Shown in pieces: positions 43,302 through 52,408 of a DNA stretch of 64,000 bases (its first letter is position 1; the number at the start of each line of letters is the position of its first letter). The position numbers and the translations under genes were made by a program. This DNA is from Shimazuella alba (GTDB taxonomy: Bacteria > Bacillota > Bacilli > Thermoactinomycetales > Thermoactinomycetaceae), in the NCBI RefSeq assembly GCF_009831235.1, contig NZ_WUUL01000004.1, positions 247,820-311,819 of the forward strand. The letters run 5' to 3'. Below the pieces are notes generated by a model that saw only the letters and a list, made by a program, of their open reading frames with translations, was not told the DNA's origin and made no database searches.

Positions 43302-43992
43302 ATGAGTACAAATCCAAATATAGCAGAAATAGCATCTCTTTTAGGTGAACGTTCTCGAGCTGCAATTATGATTCGACTGATGGATGGAAGATTTCATACA
43401 GCAAGCGAGCTTGCATGGATGGCTGGTATTCAACCTCAGACAGCAAGTTTTCATCTTGCGAAACTAGTATCGAGTAAACTAGTGGTTGTAGAAAAACATG
43501 GTCGACATCGCTATTTTCAACTTGCTAATTCTCATATTGCCCAGATAGTAGAGTCTTTGTTAACGATATCTAGACCTGCGGAAATAAAATCACTTCATCA
43601 GTCGGTTGAAATGAATGCTCTTTCTCATGCGAGAACTTGTTATGATCATTTAGCTGGAAAATTAGGAGTTCTATTAACCAATTCCCTATTTTGGATTTAT
43701 AGCAAAACATAAGGAACAATTGTTTGTAACGAAGCGAGGAGAGCACTTTTTTGCTGATCTGGGATTGGATTTACCTACTTTAAGAAAAAAGCGCCGGGTA
43801 TTTTGCAGAGCTTGTTTAGACTGGAGTGAAAGGCAGCATCATCTTGCAGGTGCACTGGGAAATGCATTATGTAATTATTTTTTTGCATCCAAATGGATCG
43901 TCCAATCCCCCTCTAGCCGTGCTGTAAAAATTACCGATCAAGGAAAGATTGGCTTAAAAGAAACCTTTCATTTGGATGTGGATACATTTTAG
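43302..43992 (+). pseudogene. ArsR-family regulator split by a single-base frameshift
   Basis: The first frame encodes the winged helix (IAEIASLLGERSRAAIMIRL, then TASFHLAKLVSSKLVVVEKHGRHRYF) and half of the effector domain (ARTCYDHLAGKLGVLLT), then stops at 43712. The second frame continues the same family exactly (FVTKRGEHFFADLGLD ... CLDWSERQHHLAGALGNAL) to 43992. The frames join if one base is lost from the T4 run near 43692-43695. Whole length would be about 228 residues, as in intact homologues. ATG 43302 is preferred, with 43290 an alternative. Either a recent mutation or a sequencing error. Confidence 0.8.
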
Positions 43993-44047
43993 CTACAAGA
44001 GGATGTTGCATAAATAAATTAGAAAACGGTATAAAGTCGCTTGATGT

Positions 44048-44184
44048 ATGTGCATCTAAGGCACAAGTCGCACTATGCCACTTTAGCGGCAAGTTGCTCT
44101 ATGTTTTCCGCGTCTGTTGTGGAAAAACACAAAGGACGATCCATTCACTCAAGCGAGACTTGTGACCTTGTCTGAGGTGCACAT
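44048..44184. ncRNA. Unexplained 137-base structured element
   Basis: A long interrupted outer helix is formed by ATGTGCA+CACAAGTC (44048-44069) with GACTTGTG+TGCACAT (44157-44184). Inside is a hairpin TGTTTTCC/GGAAAAACA (about 44102-44129) and a diverged direct repeat CAAGTYGCWCTATG (44064 and 44090). No coding frame crosses it. It may be a structured RNA, a small MITE or an attenuator. The strand is not determined. The remaining parts of 43993-44443 show no gene. Confidence 0.35.
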
Positions 44185-44443
44185 CTGCGTTTTAGATACG
44201 AAGAATGCGACAGGCTCTACAAGGGTTAGAAAGGAGGAGCCTAAGTTATTTCCTTTTGGGACATCGTGAACTTATCCAATAGGATGATTTACTTTTATCT
44301 AGACATACATATGCTTTTTTGCACTTATATACAAATTTTTCCTTAATAAGAAAAATCGATCATCTATTACGATACTATTGCTGGTTCATCGTCAAAAAAT
44401 AATGCCTCCCAGATCCCAATGACATGTTTTCTTCTTGTGATTT

Positions 44444-44488
44444 TATGGTACAATTGTACTATAACTTTATGATACGATCGTGCTATAA
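44444..44488. promoter_or_regulatory. Two tandem 21-bp near-palindromic operator-like repeats
   Basis: TATGGTACAATTGTACTATAA (44444-44464) cut short here is one copy; the second, at 44468-44488, has the form TATGATACGATCGTGCTATAA. They share 17 of 21 positions with a 24-base period and end directly at the AAAGGAGG ribosome binding site of the SMR operon. They look like TetR- or MerR-type operators. Confidence 0.5.
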
Positions 44489-44504
44489 AAGGAGGTTAAA
44501 GTTC

Positions 44505-45047
44505 GTGCTTGCTATGTTTATTATTGCAGGCGAAATTATGTTTTGGGTATTGGTATTAGGTGGTTTGGTCTGCCGATATATATTCCAAAAAAAGAAACTT
44601 GGTGCTTTTTTTCTATGGAGTACACCTATAGTGGATCTAGTGATTCTCCTTGTAACAATAGTTGATCTTAGAAATGGAGGAACTGCAAATTTTGTTCACG
44701 GATTAGCTGCGATTTATATTGGTGTAACCTTTGTTTTTGGAAAATCAATGATTGATTGGGCGGATAAAAGATTTGCACACCGTTATAACAATGGTCCAGA
44801 GCCACAAAAGCCACCAAAGTATGGCAAAACTCATGCGAAAAAAGAACGAAAACAATGGATTCAGCACTTATTCGCATGGATGATCGGCTGTGGTTTGTTA
44901 AGTATATTGATATGGGTCACAGGAGATGAGAGCAGGACAAGTCAACTGATGTACACGATCAGCTTGTGGACCATTATCCTTGTAATTGATTTTCTGATCA
45001 GTTTTAGTTATACGATTTGGCCGAGAGAAAACAAGAAAGAGATATGA
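44505..45047 (+). CDS. Membrane protein upstream of the SMR pair, 180 aa
   Basis: GGAGG lies 9 bases upstream of this GTG, which is preferred to an upstream in-frame ATG that would lie within the operator repeats. The product has about five hydrophobic segments and a central charged loop (DWADKRFAHRYNNGPEPQKP). It resembles YmcC-like proteins, but that is tentative. It is 28 bases upstream of two SMR genes and is probably co-transcribed with them. Confidence 0.7.
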   Translation: MLAMFIIAGEIMFWVLVLGGLVCRYIFQKKKLGAFFLWSTPIVDLVILLVTIVDLRNGGTANFVHGLAAIYIGVTFVFGKSMIDWADKRFAHRYNNGPEPQKPPKYGKTHAKKERKQWIQHLFAWMIGCGLLSILIWVTGDESRTSQLMYTISLWTIILVIDFLISFSYTIWPRENKKEI

Positions 45048-45075
45048 GTGAAGGTTTCCTAAACGGAGGTAAACA

Positions 45076-45402
45076 ATGAATCCATTCATCATTTTGGCAG
45101 TTGCTATTTTAGCAGAAGTATTTGGCAGTTCGATGCTTAAGGTTTCACAAGGGTTTAAAAAGATATTGCCATCCATTGGAGTAGTAGCAGGGATGGGTAT
45201 AGCGTTTTTTTCCTTATCTATTGCTTTAAAAAGCATTCCTTTAGGCACAGCATATGCGATATGGGCTGGAACCGGGACAGCTTTAACCTTCTTAGTTGGG
45301 GTAATGGTATGGAAAGAAAAAGTAAATCTCAAAAAAGTGTTAGGTTTGGTGCTTATTATAGGTGGAGTTATTGTGCTGAAACTCTCAACTGGAGCTCACT
45401 AA
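45076..45402 (+). CDS. Small multidrug resistance (SMR) family protein, first of a pair
   Basis: A 108-residue, four-helix transporter. The catalytic glutamate is Glu14 in ILAEVFGSSMLKVS, and the YAIWAGTGTA motif of helix 3 is present. Members exchange protons for cationic drugs or guanidinium-type compounds. Because a second, non-identical SMR gene follows 22 bases later, the functional unit is probably a heterodimer as in EbrAB, YkkCD or YvdRS. No guanidine riboswitch was seen upstream. Confidence 0.9.
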   Translation: MNPFIILAVAILAEVFGSSMLKVSQGFKKILPSIGVVAGMGIAFFSLSIALKSIPLGTAYAIWAGTGTALTFLVGVMVWKEKVNLKKVLGLVLIIGGVIVLKLSTGAH

Positions 45403-45424
45403 GTGTAAAATGGAGGTTTTCTTC

Positions 45425-45763
45425 ATGAAAGGTTATTTCGCGTTAGCAATTTCGATTATAGGTGAATTATTTGGAACTACGATGCTCAAGTCATCAGAAG
45501 GTTTGACTCATCTTTTACCATCTATAGGAGTAGTAGTTGGATTTGGAATTGCATTTTATTTTTTATCTGTATGTTTGAAAACCATCCCGTTGAGTTTGGC
45601 TTATGCGATATGGTCCGGAGTTGGTACAGCTCTGACAGCTTTACTTGGAGTTATTCTATGGAAAGACAGTTTTAATTTCTATACATTGATTGGTCTGATC
45701 CTTATCATTGGTGGTGTAGTATTACTTCATTCAAGGAGCAAAGAACCGGAACTATCAAACTAA
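45425..45763 (+). CDS. Small multidrug resistance (SMR) family protein, second of a pair
   Basis: A 112-residue SMR subunit with Glu14 in IIGELFGTTMLKSSEG and the helix-3 motif YAIWSGVGTA. It has a short polar tail (RSKEPELSN) absent from the first subunit, as is usual for one partner of SMR heterodimers. ATG 45425 is preceded by GGAGG at 8 bases. It ends the three-gene cluster that starts at 44505. Confidence 0.9.
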   Translation: MKGYFALAISIIGELFGTTMLKSSEGLTHLLPSIGVVVGFGIAFYFLSVCLKTIPLSLAYAIWSGVGTALTALLGVILWKDSFNFYTLIGLILIIGGVVLLHSRSKEPELSN

Positions 45764-45853
45764 TATGTTGATGGTTCTTATCTTACTTTCTAGATAAGAA
45801 AAGAGAACGACCCATATAAGAATGGAACGTTCCACCATTTTTATGATCTCGTT

Positions 45854-47293
45854 TTATGAATGTAACTTCGTTGTGATGTCTCTTGCGATCCAGACTCCAC
45901 ATGCTCCAGCTTGTGCTAATCCCCGTGTGATACCTGCGCCATCTCCACCAAGGTAAAGACCTGTGATCTCGGACTCAAATCGATCATTTAATTTAGGTCG
46001 AGCGGAGTAGAACTTTGCTTCTACACCATAAAAGAGGGTATGTTCAGAAGCGATACCAGGAGTAACATGATCCAATGCTTCCATCATCTCTCTTAAACTG
46101 TTTAGTGTATGAGCTGGTAGAACGTAACCAAGATCACCAGGTACAGCTTCTTTTAAAGTTGGTTGAATAAATCCTTCTTTGATTCGTTTATTTGTGGAAC
46201 GACGACCTTTTTGAATATCTCCATATTTCTGAACGATGAGTCCTCCATTGGACAATTGATTCGCTAAGCGAGATATCTCATGAGCATATTCCGTTGGTTG
46301 ATTAAATGGTTCCGTAAATTGATGAGATACAAGGAGAGCAAAGTTGGTGTTTGCACTGCCGAGATTGGGATCTTTATAGGAGTGACCATTTGCCAACATA
46401 ATGCCAGAATGGTTTTCTACTACAACATGTCCAGAAGGATTGCTGCAAAAAGTACGTACTCGTGTGCCGATGGAAGTGTTATAAATAAATTTACCTTCGT
46501 AGAGATGTTTGTTGATTTCACCCATGACAATATCGGATGTCTCCACACGAACGCCGATATCTACCTGATTGGAATACATTTGTAAGCGTCGCTTTTTCAT
46601 TAAGTTAGATAGCCATTTGGAACCATCTCGTCCGGGAACAATAACTACTTTCTCAGAAGCTAGCACAGTGCCATCTTTCAGTTCTACACCAGAAATGACA
46701 TGTTTTCCGTCTTTTTTCTCGGTCACAATATCTGCGACTTCTGTTTTAAACCGCATATCTATTTTATTTTCCAAGTAACGGAAAATACTTGCGAGGATGG
46801 AGAGATTTTGTTCCGTTCCAAGGTGACGCACCTGCGCACGCAGCAATTTTAAACCAACTGCAGCACCTCTTCGTTCAATCTCGCGTACTTCTTCTGTTAA
46901 TGGATCAGTAATGGAATCGGTTGCACCGTGTTCCAAGTTGATATTGTCCACATAACGGATTAACTCCACTACTTGATCATTGGGAAGAAAATCTGTCATC
47001 CACCCGCCAAATTCACTGGTGATGTTGAACTTTCCGTCCGAGTAAGCACCAGCACCGCCAAATCCATTGGTGATCGAGCAAGCTGGCAGACACCCAGCAA
47101 AATCTTTCTTTTGAGTTGCTGGCGGGCATTTTTGTATTTTATGTTCTAGTATGGGACAGTTACGCTTGTAAATGTCATGTCCTTTATCTATCAACAGTAT
47201 TTTTGCGTCAGGCATTTTTAAACTGAGTTCATAACAGGTAAAGATGCCAGCGGGTCCTGCTCCTACTACGATTACATCGAATCGATTACTCAC
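45854..47293 (-). CDS. FAD-dependent dehydrogenase of the COG2509 family
   Basis: A 479-residue flavoprotein. The N-terminal dinucleotide site is VVGAGPAGIFTCYEL, followed by a cysteine-containing stretch (CPILEHKIQKCPPATQKKDF) and the FAD-contact region TNGFGGAGAYSDGK. The C-terminal FAD motif is GLYLGGDGAGITRGL. Long COG2509 members are predicted oxidoreductases of unknown substrate, related to geranylgeranyl-reductase-like and HI0933-like proteins. A GTG start follows GAGGGGG. It stands alone. Confidence 0.85.
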   Translation of the reverse strand: MSNRFDVIVVGAGPAGIFTCYELSLKMPDAKILLIDKGHDIYKRNCPILEHKIQKCPPATQKKDFAGCLPACSITNGFGGAGAYSDGKFNITSEFGGWMTDFLPNDQVVELIRYVDNINLEHGATDSITDPLTEEVREIERRGAAVGLKLLRAQVRHLGTEQNLSILASIFRYLENKIDMRFKTEVADIVTEKKDGKHVISGVELKDGTVLASEKVVIVPGRDGSKWLSNLMKKRRLQMYSNQVDIGVRVETSDIVMGEINKHLYEGKFIYNTSIGTRVRTFCSNPSGHVVVENHSGIMLANGHSYKDPNLGSANTNFALLVSHQFTEPFNQPTEYAHEISRLANQLSNGGLIVQKYGDIQKGRRSTNKRIKEGFIQPTLKEAVPGDLGYVLPAHTLNSLREMMEALDHVTPGIASEHTLFYGVEAKFYSARPKLNDRFESEITGLYLGGDGAGITRGLAQAGACGVWIARDITTKLHS

Positions 47294-47474
47294 AGCAAAT
47301 CCCCCTCAAAATTTTTTAGGCAAACCTTATATAAGATACATGATTTACCCCTAAATAGCAATAAAAATATTTATTTAATCATATAGTGAACCATCACCTA
47401 TTCATAGTAATTCTCTTAAACAATTTATGCTATTATGATAATAACTCTGTTGGATCCCATAAGGGAGTTTCGTT

Positions 47475-47927
47475 ATGCGAGTCACTGATCTCGTTGCCGA
47501 CTACTGGTCCAAGATCCAGAACGTGAAGATCTTCAGTCCAAAGCGCTTCGATCGGCTGCCGTCCGTGGTCGATGAAAATGCTGGGATGAACTTCGTCGGT
47601 GAAGGGTGTGAGATTCTCAAGAGCGTCGATACTGGGACAATCCGCCTGTTCAGTGGGTGGTACATGGACAACACCATCTCCTGCAATGGGGTGGATCTGG
47701 TCGTCGTGAACGAGGACACCCCTGAGTACAACTACTACTACGCGATCGTCGCAATCAGCGCAGGGGGTGAGATTCGGATCGGGGACAAGTGTCTGTCGAA
47801 GGCTGGCCTCTATCACTTCATATCCACGGGAGAAGGACTGAAAGCGGTACGAATCGAAAAGTACTTCGCTAAGTCTTCCCTTGAGATGGACGATCGGCGG
47901 AACTTCAAGCCCATCTCGGAACTCTGA
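47475..47927 (+). CDS. GC-rich orphan gene 5, hypothetical protein of 150 aa
   Basis: Family not recognised; a soluble acidic protein with aromatic runs (NYYYAIVAIS). Codons are strongly C/G-ending, and the change from the AT-rich upstream region is abrupt at about 47450. GGGAG lies 8 bases before the ATG and forms one arm of a small TCCC/GGGA hairpin. Two hairpins follow the stop within 70 bases: TTTTCCT/AGGAAAA (47946-47971) and an imperfect one around 47971-47999. It lies alone between a COG2509 gene and a peptidase gene. Confidence 0.65.
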   Translation: MRVTDLVADYWSKIQNVKIFSPKRFDRLPSVVDENAGMNFVGEGCEILKSVDTGTIRLFSGWYMDNTISCNGVDLVVVNEDTPEYNYYYAIVAISAGGEIRIGDKCLSKAGLYHFISTGEGLKAVRIEKYFAKSSLEMDDRRNFKPISEL

Positions 47928-48054
47928 GGTGATCCAAGGGTAAAATTTTCCTTTCCTTAGGGCGAGGAAAAGCTCTGGACGACATTGTTGTCTAGGGCTC
48001 CCTATTTCATAAAATCAACTAATTGCAAATAGATAGATGAATAGATGAAAAGAA

Positions 48055-48088
48055 AAACGCTGGACGAACTTGTCCAGCGTTTTTTACA
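48055..48088 (-). terminator. Terminator of the NlpC/P60 gene
   Basis: Stem CGCTGGAC/(T)GTCCAGCG with a 5- to 6-base loop and a flanking T6 (plus strand) and A-run. It serves the minus-strand gene that ends at 48089. Confidence 0.7.
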
Positions 48089-49147
48089 CTAATTTACTCT
48101 TTTTGCACCCCAATAGTGAGTCTTGGTGTAGGTTTTGTTAATAGAATCGATCCTCAGATCGTTTTTCTCGTTTGAATTGGAGATATATAAGCCATCACCG
48201 AGGTAAATACCTACGTGGGAGACACCACCTTTGTACGTTCCTTGGAGGAAAATGAGGTCACCAGGTTGGAGATTACTTTTGGAAACAGGTGTACCAACTT
48301 GTGATTGTGCGGATGATGTCCTTGGTAATTTTATTCCTCTGTATTCACGGAAAACATATTGAACCCAACCAGAACAATCAAAGTATGGGTATGTCGTACC
48401 GCCAAATTTATATTGGACGGTTCCGATCATCGCCCTAGCTTTGTTCAGCCATGCAGTATCCTTTACTTTTTGAGGATCAGTGTTTTTCGTTTTGGAGGTA
48501 TTGGTAATTGTTTTTTCTATAGCTTTTGCTACTGCTTTTGCCTGTTGATTTTTACCTGCTTTTGCTTGTTCATTTTTAAGCGTAGTTTGCAAAGCTTTGT
48601 ACTTGGATTCCAATTGATCCATGTTTTTCTCTGCTGTTGTGAGGAGTACTTTCGAATCTGCTGCTTCTTTTTTTATCTTTTCTTGGTTTTGTTTGATTTG
48701 ATCCGTTTGCTTTTTATACTGTTGGTATATTTGATAGTCATTTTCCATCAACAAGCGAATTCCTTCTAATCTTCCCAGAAATTCGGAAAAGGATTTAGAC
48801 CCAAACAACTGAACTCCCATATTATTGGAACCAGAAGTATACAAACGAATCAATACTTGATCCAATCGTTTTTTTGTGAGTTCTTGTTCATTTTGTACTT
48901 TGGTTAATTGCTGAAATGTTTCATTCAATTTTTTGTCTGTAGCAGAAATTTGCTTTTGAACGTTTTCATAACTTGTTTTTGCAGCATTGTAATCTTTTAA
49001 TGCTTGCTCTAATTTAGCTTTTGTGGTTGCGTTGCTAGAGGGTGCTCCATAGCTGTCTTGAGCCAAAAAAGGGTTAACGGTTAACGTGAGCGCTATTACC
49101 GTACTAAATAAAAAGTACGTCTTTTTTTTGTGAGAACGTTTCAACAT
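48089..49147 (-). CDS. Secreted NlpC/P60 peptidoglycan endopeptidase (CwlO-like)
   Basis: A 352-residue exported hydrolase. A signal peptide (1-34, cleavage near DSYGA) is followed by a long coiled-coil region (about 38-195), a Lys/Thr/Asn-rich linker and a C-terminal NlpC/P60 domain. Catalytic Cys is in YFDCSGWVQY near 258, His in VSHVGIYLGDG and the third polar residue in ISNSN. The coiled coil plus P60 layout is that of CwlO-type DL-endopeptidases, which work with FtsEX in Bacillus. No ftsEX is adjacent. Confidence 0.9.
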   Translation of the reverse strand: MLKRSHKKKTYFLFSTVIALTLTVNPFLAQDSYGAPSSNATTKAKLEQALKDYNAAKTSYENVQKQISATDKKLNETFQQLTKVQNEQELTKKRLDQVLIRLYTSGSNNMGVQLFGSKSFSEFLGRLEGIRLLMENDYQIYQQYKKQTDQIKQNQEKIKKEAADSKVLLTTAEKNMDQLESKYKALQTTLKNEQAKAGKNQQAKAVAKAIEKTITNTSKTKNTDPQKVKDTAWLNKARAMIGTVQYKFGGTTYPYFDCSGWVQYVFREYRGIKLPRTSSAQSQVGTPVSKSNLQPGDLIFLQGTYKGGVSHVGIYLGDGLYISNSNEKNDLRIDSINKTYTKTHYWGAKRVN

Positions 49148-49499
49148 GTCAAACTCCTTATTTGGATGGAATAGGTAACTTTTGGGCTTCTAGTAATTTC
49201 CATTATTTCGCAAATAGATAAAAAATTTTCTTCCCATATAAACAAAAAAGTCAGAAGTAACAAGAGTATATCATGTATCCTATAAAATAACGATCAAATC
49301 GGAAAACGTTTCGCAAAACTGACAATTCATAAATTATCTATTTTTATTTATATATTAATTGAATGTATATTAACACATTCTGAGCGCAATACTAATAAAG
49401 TGGGTGGCCAAGCGCTGCCCATGTTTTATTTTCTGCAAAGAAATGAAATAGAATATGTTACAATAAATTGTATATTTTGGATAATCAGGAGAAATAGAA
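49148..49499. other. Divergent promoter region between two peptidase genes
   Basis: AT-rich. It contains an imperfect hairpin (GGGTGGC/GCTGCCC near 49402-49421) and nothing else I can name. Confidence 0.35.
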
Positions 49500-50567
49500 A
49501 TGAAAAAATTTGCTTTTCTATGGATGTTTGGAACACTAATGTTTATTAGTATTTATTTATCATTACCACCAAAATACACACCTCTGTTGCAATCATTACT
49601 ATATCAAGATAAACCAGCTTTTCAAACAAAAAATATAGACTCAAAGGAAGCCTTGACTCAATTGCAAGAGATACCAAAGAGACGGTTAGGGGAAATGGAT
49701 TATTATTCATTAAATCATATGATGGAGTATGGAATTGTGCAGGGGAAAGTCGATAGTAAACAAGAAATCTGTTATATCTATCGCGGTAACCACCACTACC
49801 AATTAGAAAGAAATATTCCTGTTCTCTTGCACAATGGGTTGTACGAAGGAATAGCTGCATCCGCAGTGTTTTTAGACAAGCATTGTTATTTACCACAGAT
49901 AGTCGCCAAAAAAATGGTAGAAGAAAGCTCGAAACCTGTTTCTAAGCAGAGTGAATCTAGCAAAGTCTCCTCTTATGATGCCAAGCAAGTGGCTAAGCAT
50001 CTTTCTTTTCTTCGTTCTCCGATACCTGGAGCACATGTAAGCTCAGTAGATTCGTCCTTGCCTGGAGCAAAAAGAGCATATCGAAATGGAATTCATGAAG
50101 GTCTTGATTGGTATACGTTTGGCACAGGAAAGGTGATCAATACCCATACACCTGTATTATCGATGGGATCAGGGGTAGTGGTTCGTGCTGATCATGACTA
50201 TCAAGAGATGAGCCCAAAAGAAAGAGGGGAATGGTTAATTTTAGGCAGACAAAATAATGGACAAACTCCTATGTATATATTGGACAAATTGCGTGGCAGA
50301 ACGGTGTGGATTCAGTTTGAAAATGGGGTGATGGCCCGATATTGTCATCTCAGTCGCATTTCTGCCACCGTAAAAGTAGGAGAAAAAGTGCACACTGGGG
50401 ATGTTTTAGGGTATGTGGGGAACTCTGGGACAAGTGATGGTGTATTAAAAAATAACCAAGGTCTCCATCTTCATTTGGATATTCTTATTCACGGTCAATG
50501 GTTGTGGGGGAAATATACTGTAAAAGAGCGACGAATGATTTTAGAATCTGTTTTTAATCATTCCTAA
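49500..50567 (+). CDS. M23-family metallopeptidase, membrane-anchored or secreted
   Basis: A 355-residue protein with an uncleaved-looking N-terminal hydrophobic segment (5-22). A middle region of unknown fold (about 45-140) and a C-terminal peptidase_M23 domain follow. The zinc site is GIHEGLDW (His, Asp) and HLHLDI, with ARYCHLS between them. The domain carries an insertion (about 235-265: PKERGEWLILGRQNNGQTP) compared with typical LytM domains. It may be a cell-wall hydrolase or, like SpoIIQ, a catalytically altered protein, but the ligands look intact. Confidence 0.85.
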   Translation: MKKFAFLWMFGTLMFISIYLSLPPKYTPLLQSLLYQDKPAFQTKNIDSKEALTQLQEIPKRRLGEMDYYSLNHMMEYGIVQGKVDSKQEICYIYRGNHHYQLERNIPVLLHNGLYEGIAASAVFLDKHCYLPQIVAKKMVEESSKPVSKQSESSKVSSYDAKQVAKHLSFLRSPIPGAHVSSVDSSLPGAKRAYRNGIHEGLDWYTFGTGKVINTHTPVLSMGSGVVVRADHDYQEMSPKERGEWLILGRQNNGQTPMYILDKLRGRTVWIQFENGVMARYCHLSRISATVKVGEKVHTGDVLGYVGNSGTSDGVLKNNQGLHLHLDILIHGQWLWGKYTVKERRMILESVFNHS

Positions 50568-50575
50568 TAGAAGCA

Positions 50576-50605
50576 AAACCGATCTTCTCATCAGATCGGT
50601 TTATT
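50576..50605. terminator. Bidirectional terminator between M23 and AEC genes
   Basis: Stem AAACCGATC/GATCGGTTT with an 8-base loop, between convergent genes. Confidence 0.75.
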
Positions 50606-50614
50606 AAATATGAT

Positions 50615-51556
50615 TTAGATGTGCAAAATTCCACTGCCGACACTATACATAAGTGGAATGGTAAGCATGGAGATAATCGTGGCAAAAACAGTTGCTTGTG
50701 CTCCAAACTCTTCATCTGCTTTTAGTTGTGCGAATAGAATAGGAACCATTGAACCTGTAGGCATGGTCGACATCAGTAAGATGATTTGTTGGGTGAGCTT
50801 GTCCAATGGCAGAAAAGATAAGATACCAATGGCGAGCAGAGGAACGACAAAAAGTTTGATACCTATTGCAATGATCAATGGTTTATACGTTGTTTGCTTC
50901 TTAGAACGAAACAATTTAGGTAAAAACAATCCAATATAGATGAGTGCGAGTGGGGAAGCTAATGCACCAAGCTTTAGAAGCAATTGTAAAAGTGTCTCAG
51001 GAGCTTCAACCTGAAAAATGGATAAAAGTAATCCGATGAAAAAAGCGATCAGGGGGAAGTTAATCATCGGTTTAAGCGAGCGCAAGGTGACGGAATATTG
51101 GTGCTTTATCACCATTACACTCATGGTCCATAACGATATCCCAACAGCAGTGTCAAATACCGCAGCGAGAATAACACCCTTACTACCAAACAAAATAAGA
51201 CATAGTGGCAGTCCGATAAAACCAGTGTTACCTTGTGCAGCAATTACAGCCATTTGACTAGCTTGAAATTTACTTATCCCAAGTAGTCGAGCAAACCACC
51301 ATGTTACAACCAGCGTGATTGCATAAATCCCTAAAGAGAATACAAATACAATCAGCAAATGATGATATAAGCCGTCTTCTTTGGGGAGTTGTAGGAAACT
51401 TCCAATGATTACACACGGGACAGCGACATAGACGATAAGGGTAGTAAGCAGAGTACGTGTATCTGCGTTAAAAGTTACTTTTTTGGTTAACAGCGCCCCG
51501 ATTCCAAGCATACTGGCCATCATTAAGACAGACTGTATCATCACGACAAAATTCAT
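50615..51556 (-). CDS. AEC-family (auxin efflux carrier) transporter
   Basis: A 313-residue membrane protein with ten predicted helices in the 5+5 arrangement of AEC/BART transporters. The helix-4/5 segment QMAVIAAQGNTGFIGLPLCL has the broken-helix NxGxxGxP motif and the C-terminal half has STMPTGSMVPILF. Bacterial members are linked to malate or other carboxylate movement; the substrate is unknown. Start 51556 follows GGAGG by 8 bases. Confidence 0.88.
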   Translation of the reverse strand: MNFVVMIQSVLMMASMLGIGALLTKKVTFNADTRTLLTTLIVYVAVPCVIIGSFLQLPKEDGLYHHLLIVFVFSLGIYAITLVVTWWFARLLGISKFQASQMAVIAAQGNTGFIGLPLCLILFGSKGVILAAVFDTAVGISLWTMSVMVIKHQYSVTLRSLKPMINFPLIAFFIGLLLSIFQVEAPETLLQLLLKLGALASPLALIYIGLFLPKLFRSKKQTTYKPLIIAIGIKLFVVPLLAIGILSFLPLDKLTQQIILLMSTMPTGSMVPILFAQLKADEEFGAQATVFATIISMLTIPLMYSVGSGILHI

Positions 51557-51975
51557 TTCAAAATCCTCCACCGACCGTACATACTACGATAGCTGTTTTT
51601 TAATAAGTTTGAGATGTCTTTGAAAAGAAAGCGTATTTCTACAAAAAATTATTTCGCATTCCTAAGAATATAATTTTATGCAAAAAGGAAAGGCTGATCA
51701 ACCGTTTTTAAAAATTCTTTTTGTTGATCGATAAATAAGGTGATTGCAATGCAAGACGAATGTTCGAGAAATTATCCAATTTTTATTACGCATGTTCCTT
51801 CATCTATTAAAATTGCAATTTCCATTAGGATACCTACATTGGGGATATATGGTATTATGATTTATATTTAATATTTGTTGAATAGGCATGGTGTAGAGCT
51901 TTTATGGTTTCCATAGATGTAGAACATATCAGTATAATCAAATTATTCGTTGTGTTCGGGATAGGAGTAAACATC
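51557..51975. other. 419 bases without a recognised gene
   Basis: AT-rich sequence between the AEC gene and the first of the paired GC-rich genes. The last 35 bases (from about 51940) resemble the region just before the second GC-rich gene (GTGTT-GGG-AGG...ATCATG). This suggests that the duplicated unit includes the translation start region. Confidence 0.35.
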
Positions 51976-52390
51976 ATGGACAGCTCGATGGCGCAGATGA
52001 CGCTGGAAGCTTGGGGAAACCAAATGCTGGTGGAGCACCGTCTCGAGTTGTTTCCGCTCAAGCCGATGCCTGACGAAGAAGTCGCAGCAATGATTCGAAA
52101 CTTGGTTCTGCATCCTTCTGACTGCTATGACAGCAAGGCTCTTGCTGATACCGAGCCGACAGGGGTTACTAGGAAGGGTTCCCGTGGTTTGTGTATCGAA
52201 GGTAATTTCGAGGATCGCAGCCTTAACGTCAAGAGCGATGGGTGATGGCTACTATTGGTACGATCTTCGTTTGGTTCCGATGGAACGCATGATTTGGGTC
52301 TTCGAGTACCAGGACACTGGTCATGAGATCTGGAGAGGCTTTTACAAGGACGCTGAGGATCATTGGCTGATGCGTTCCTACAAGGAATAG
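51976..52390 (+). pseudogene. GC-rich orphan gene 6, frameshifted paralogue of gene 7
   Basis: Two frames together match the gene at 52575. The first (51976-52245) has PDEEVAAMIRNLVLHPSD against NEEVASLFRKFF and GNFED against GDFGD, ending ...KSDG at TGA. The second frame continues with YDLRLVPMERMIWVFEYQ against CDLTDVKVGGVIWNFQYQ. Skipping one base at GGG-TGA (about 52241-52244) joins them into about 137 residues. It may be a pseudogene, a sequencing error, or a +1 programmed frameshift at the UGA. AGGAG lies 8 bases before the ATG. GC-rich codon use. Confidence 0.65.
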
Positions 52391-52408
52391 ACGTCATCAG
52401 TCGACACA

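Noticed and set aside
43993..44504. Guanidine (ykkC or mini-ykkC) riboswitch before the SMR genes
   Set aside because: None of the conserved ykkC blocks or the paired ACGR loops were found.
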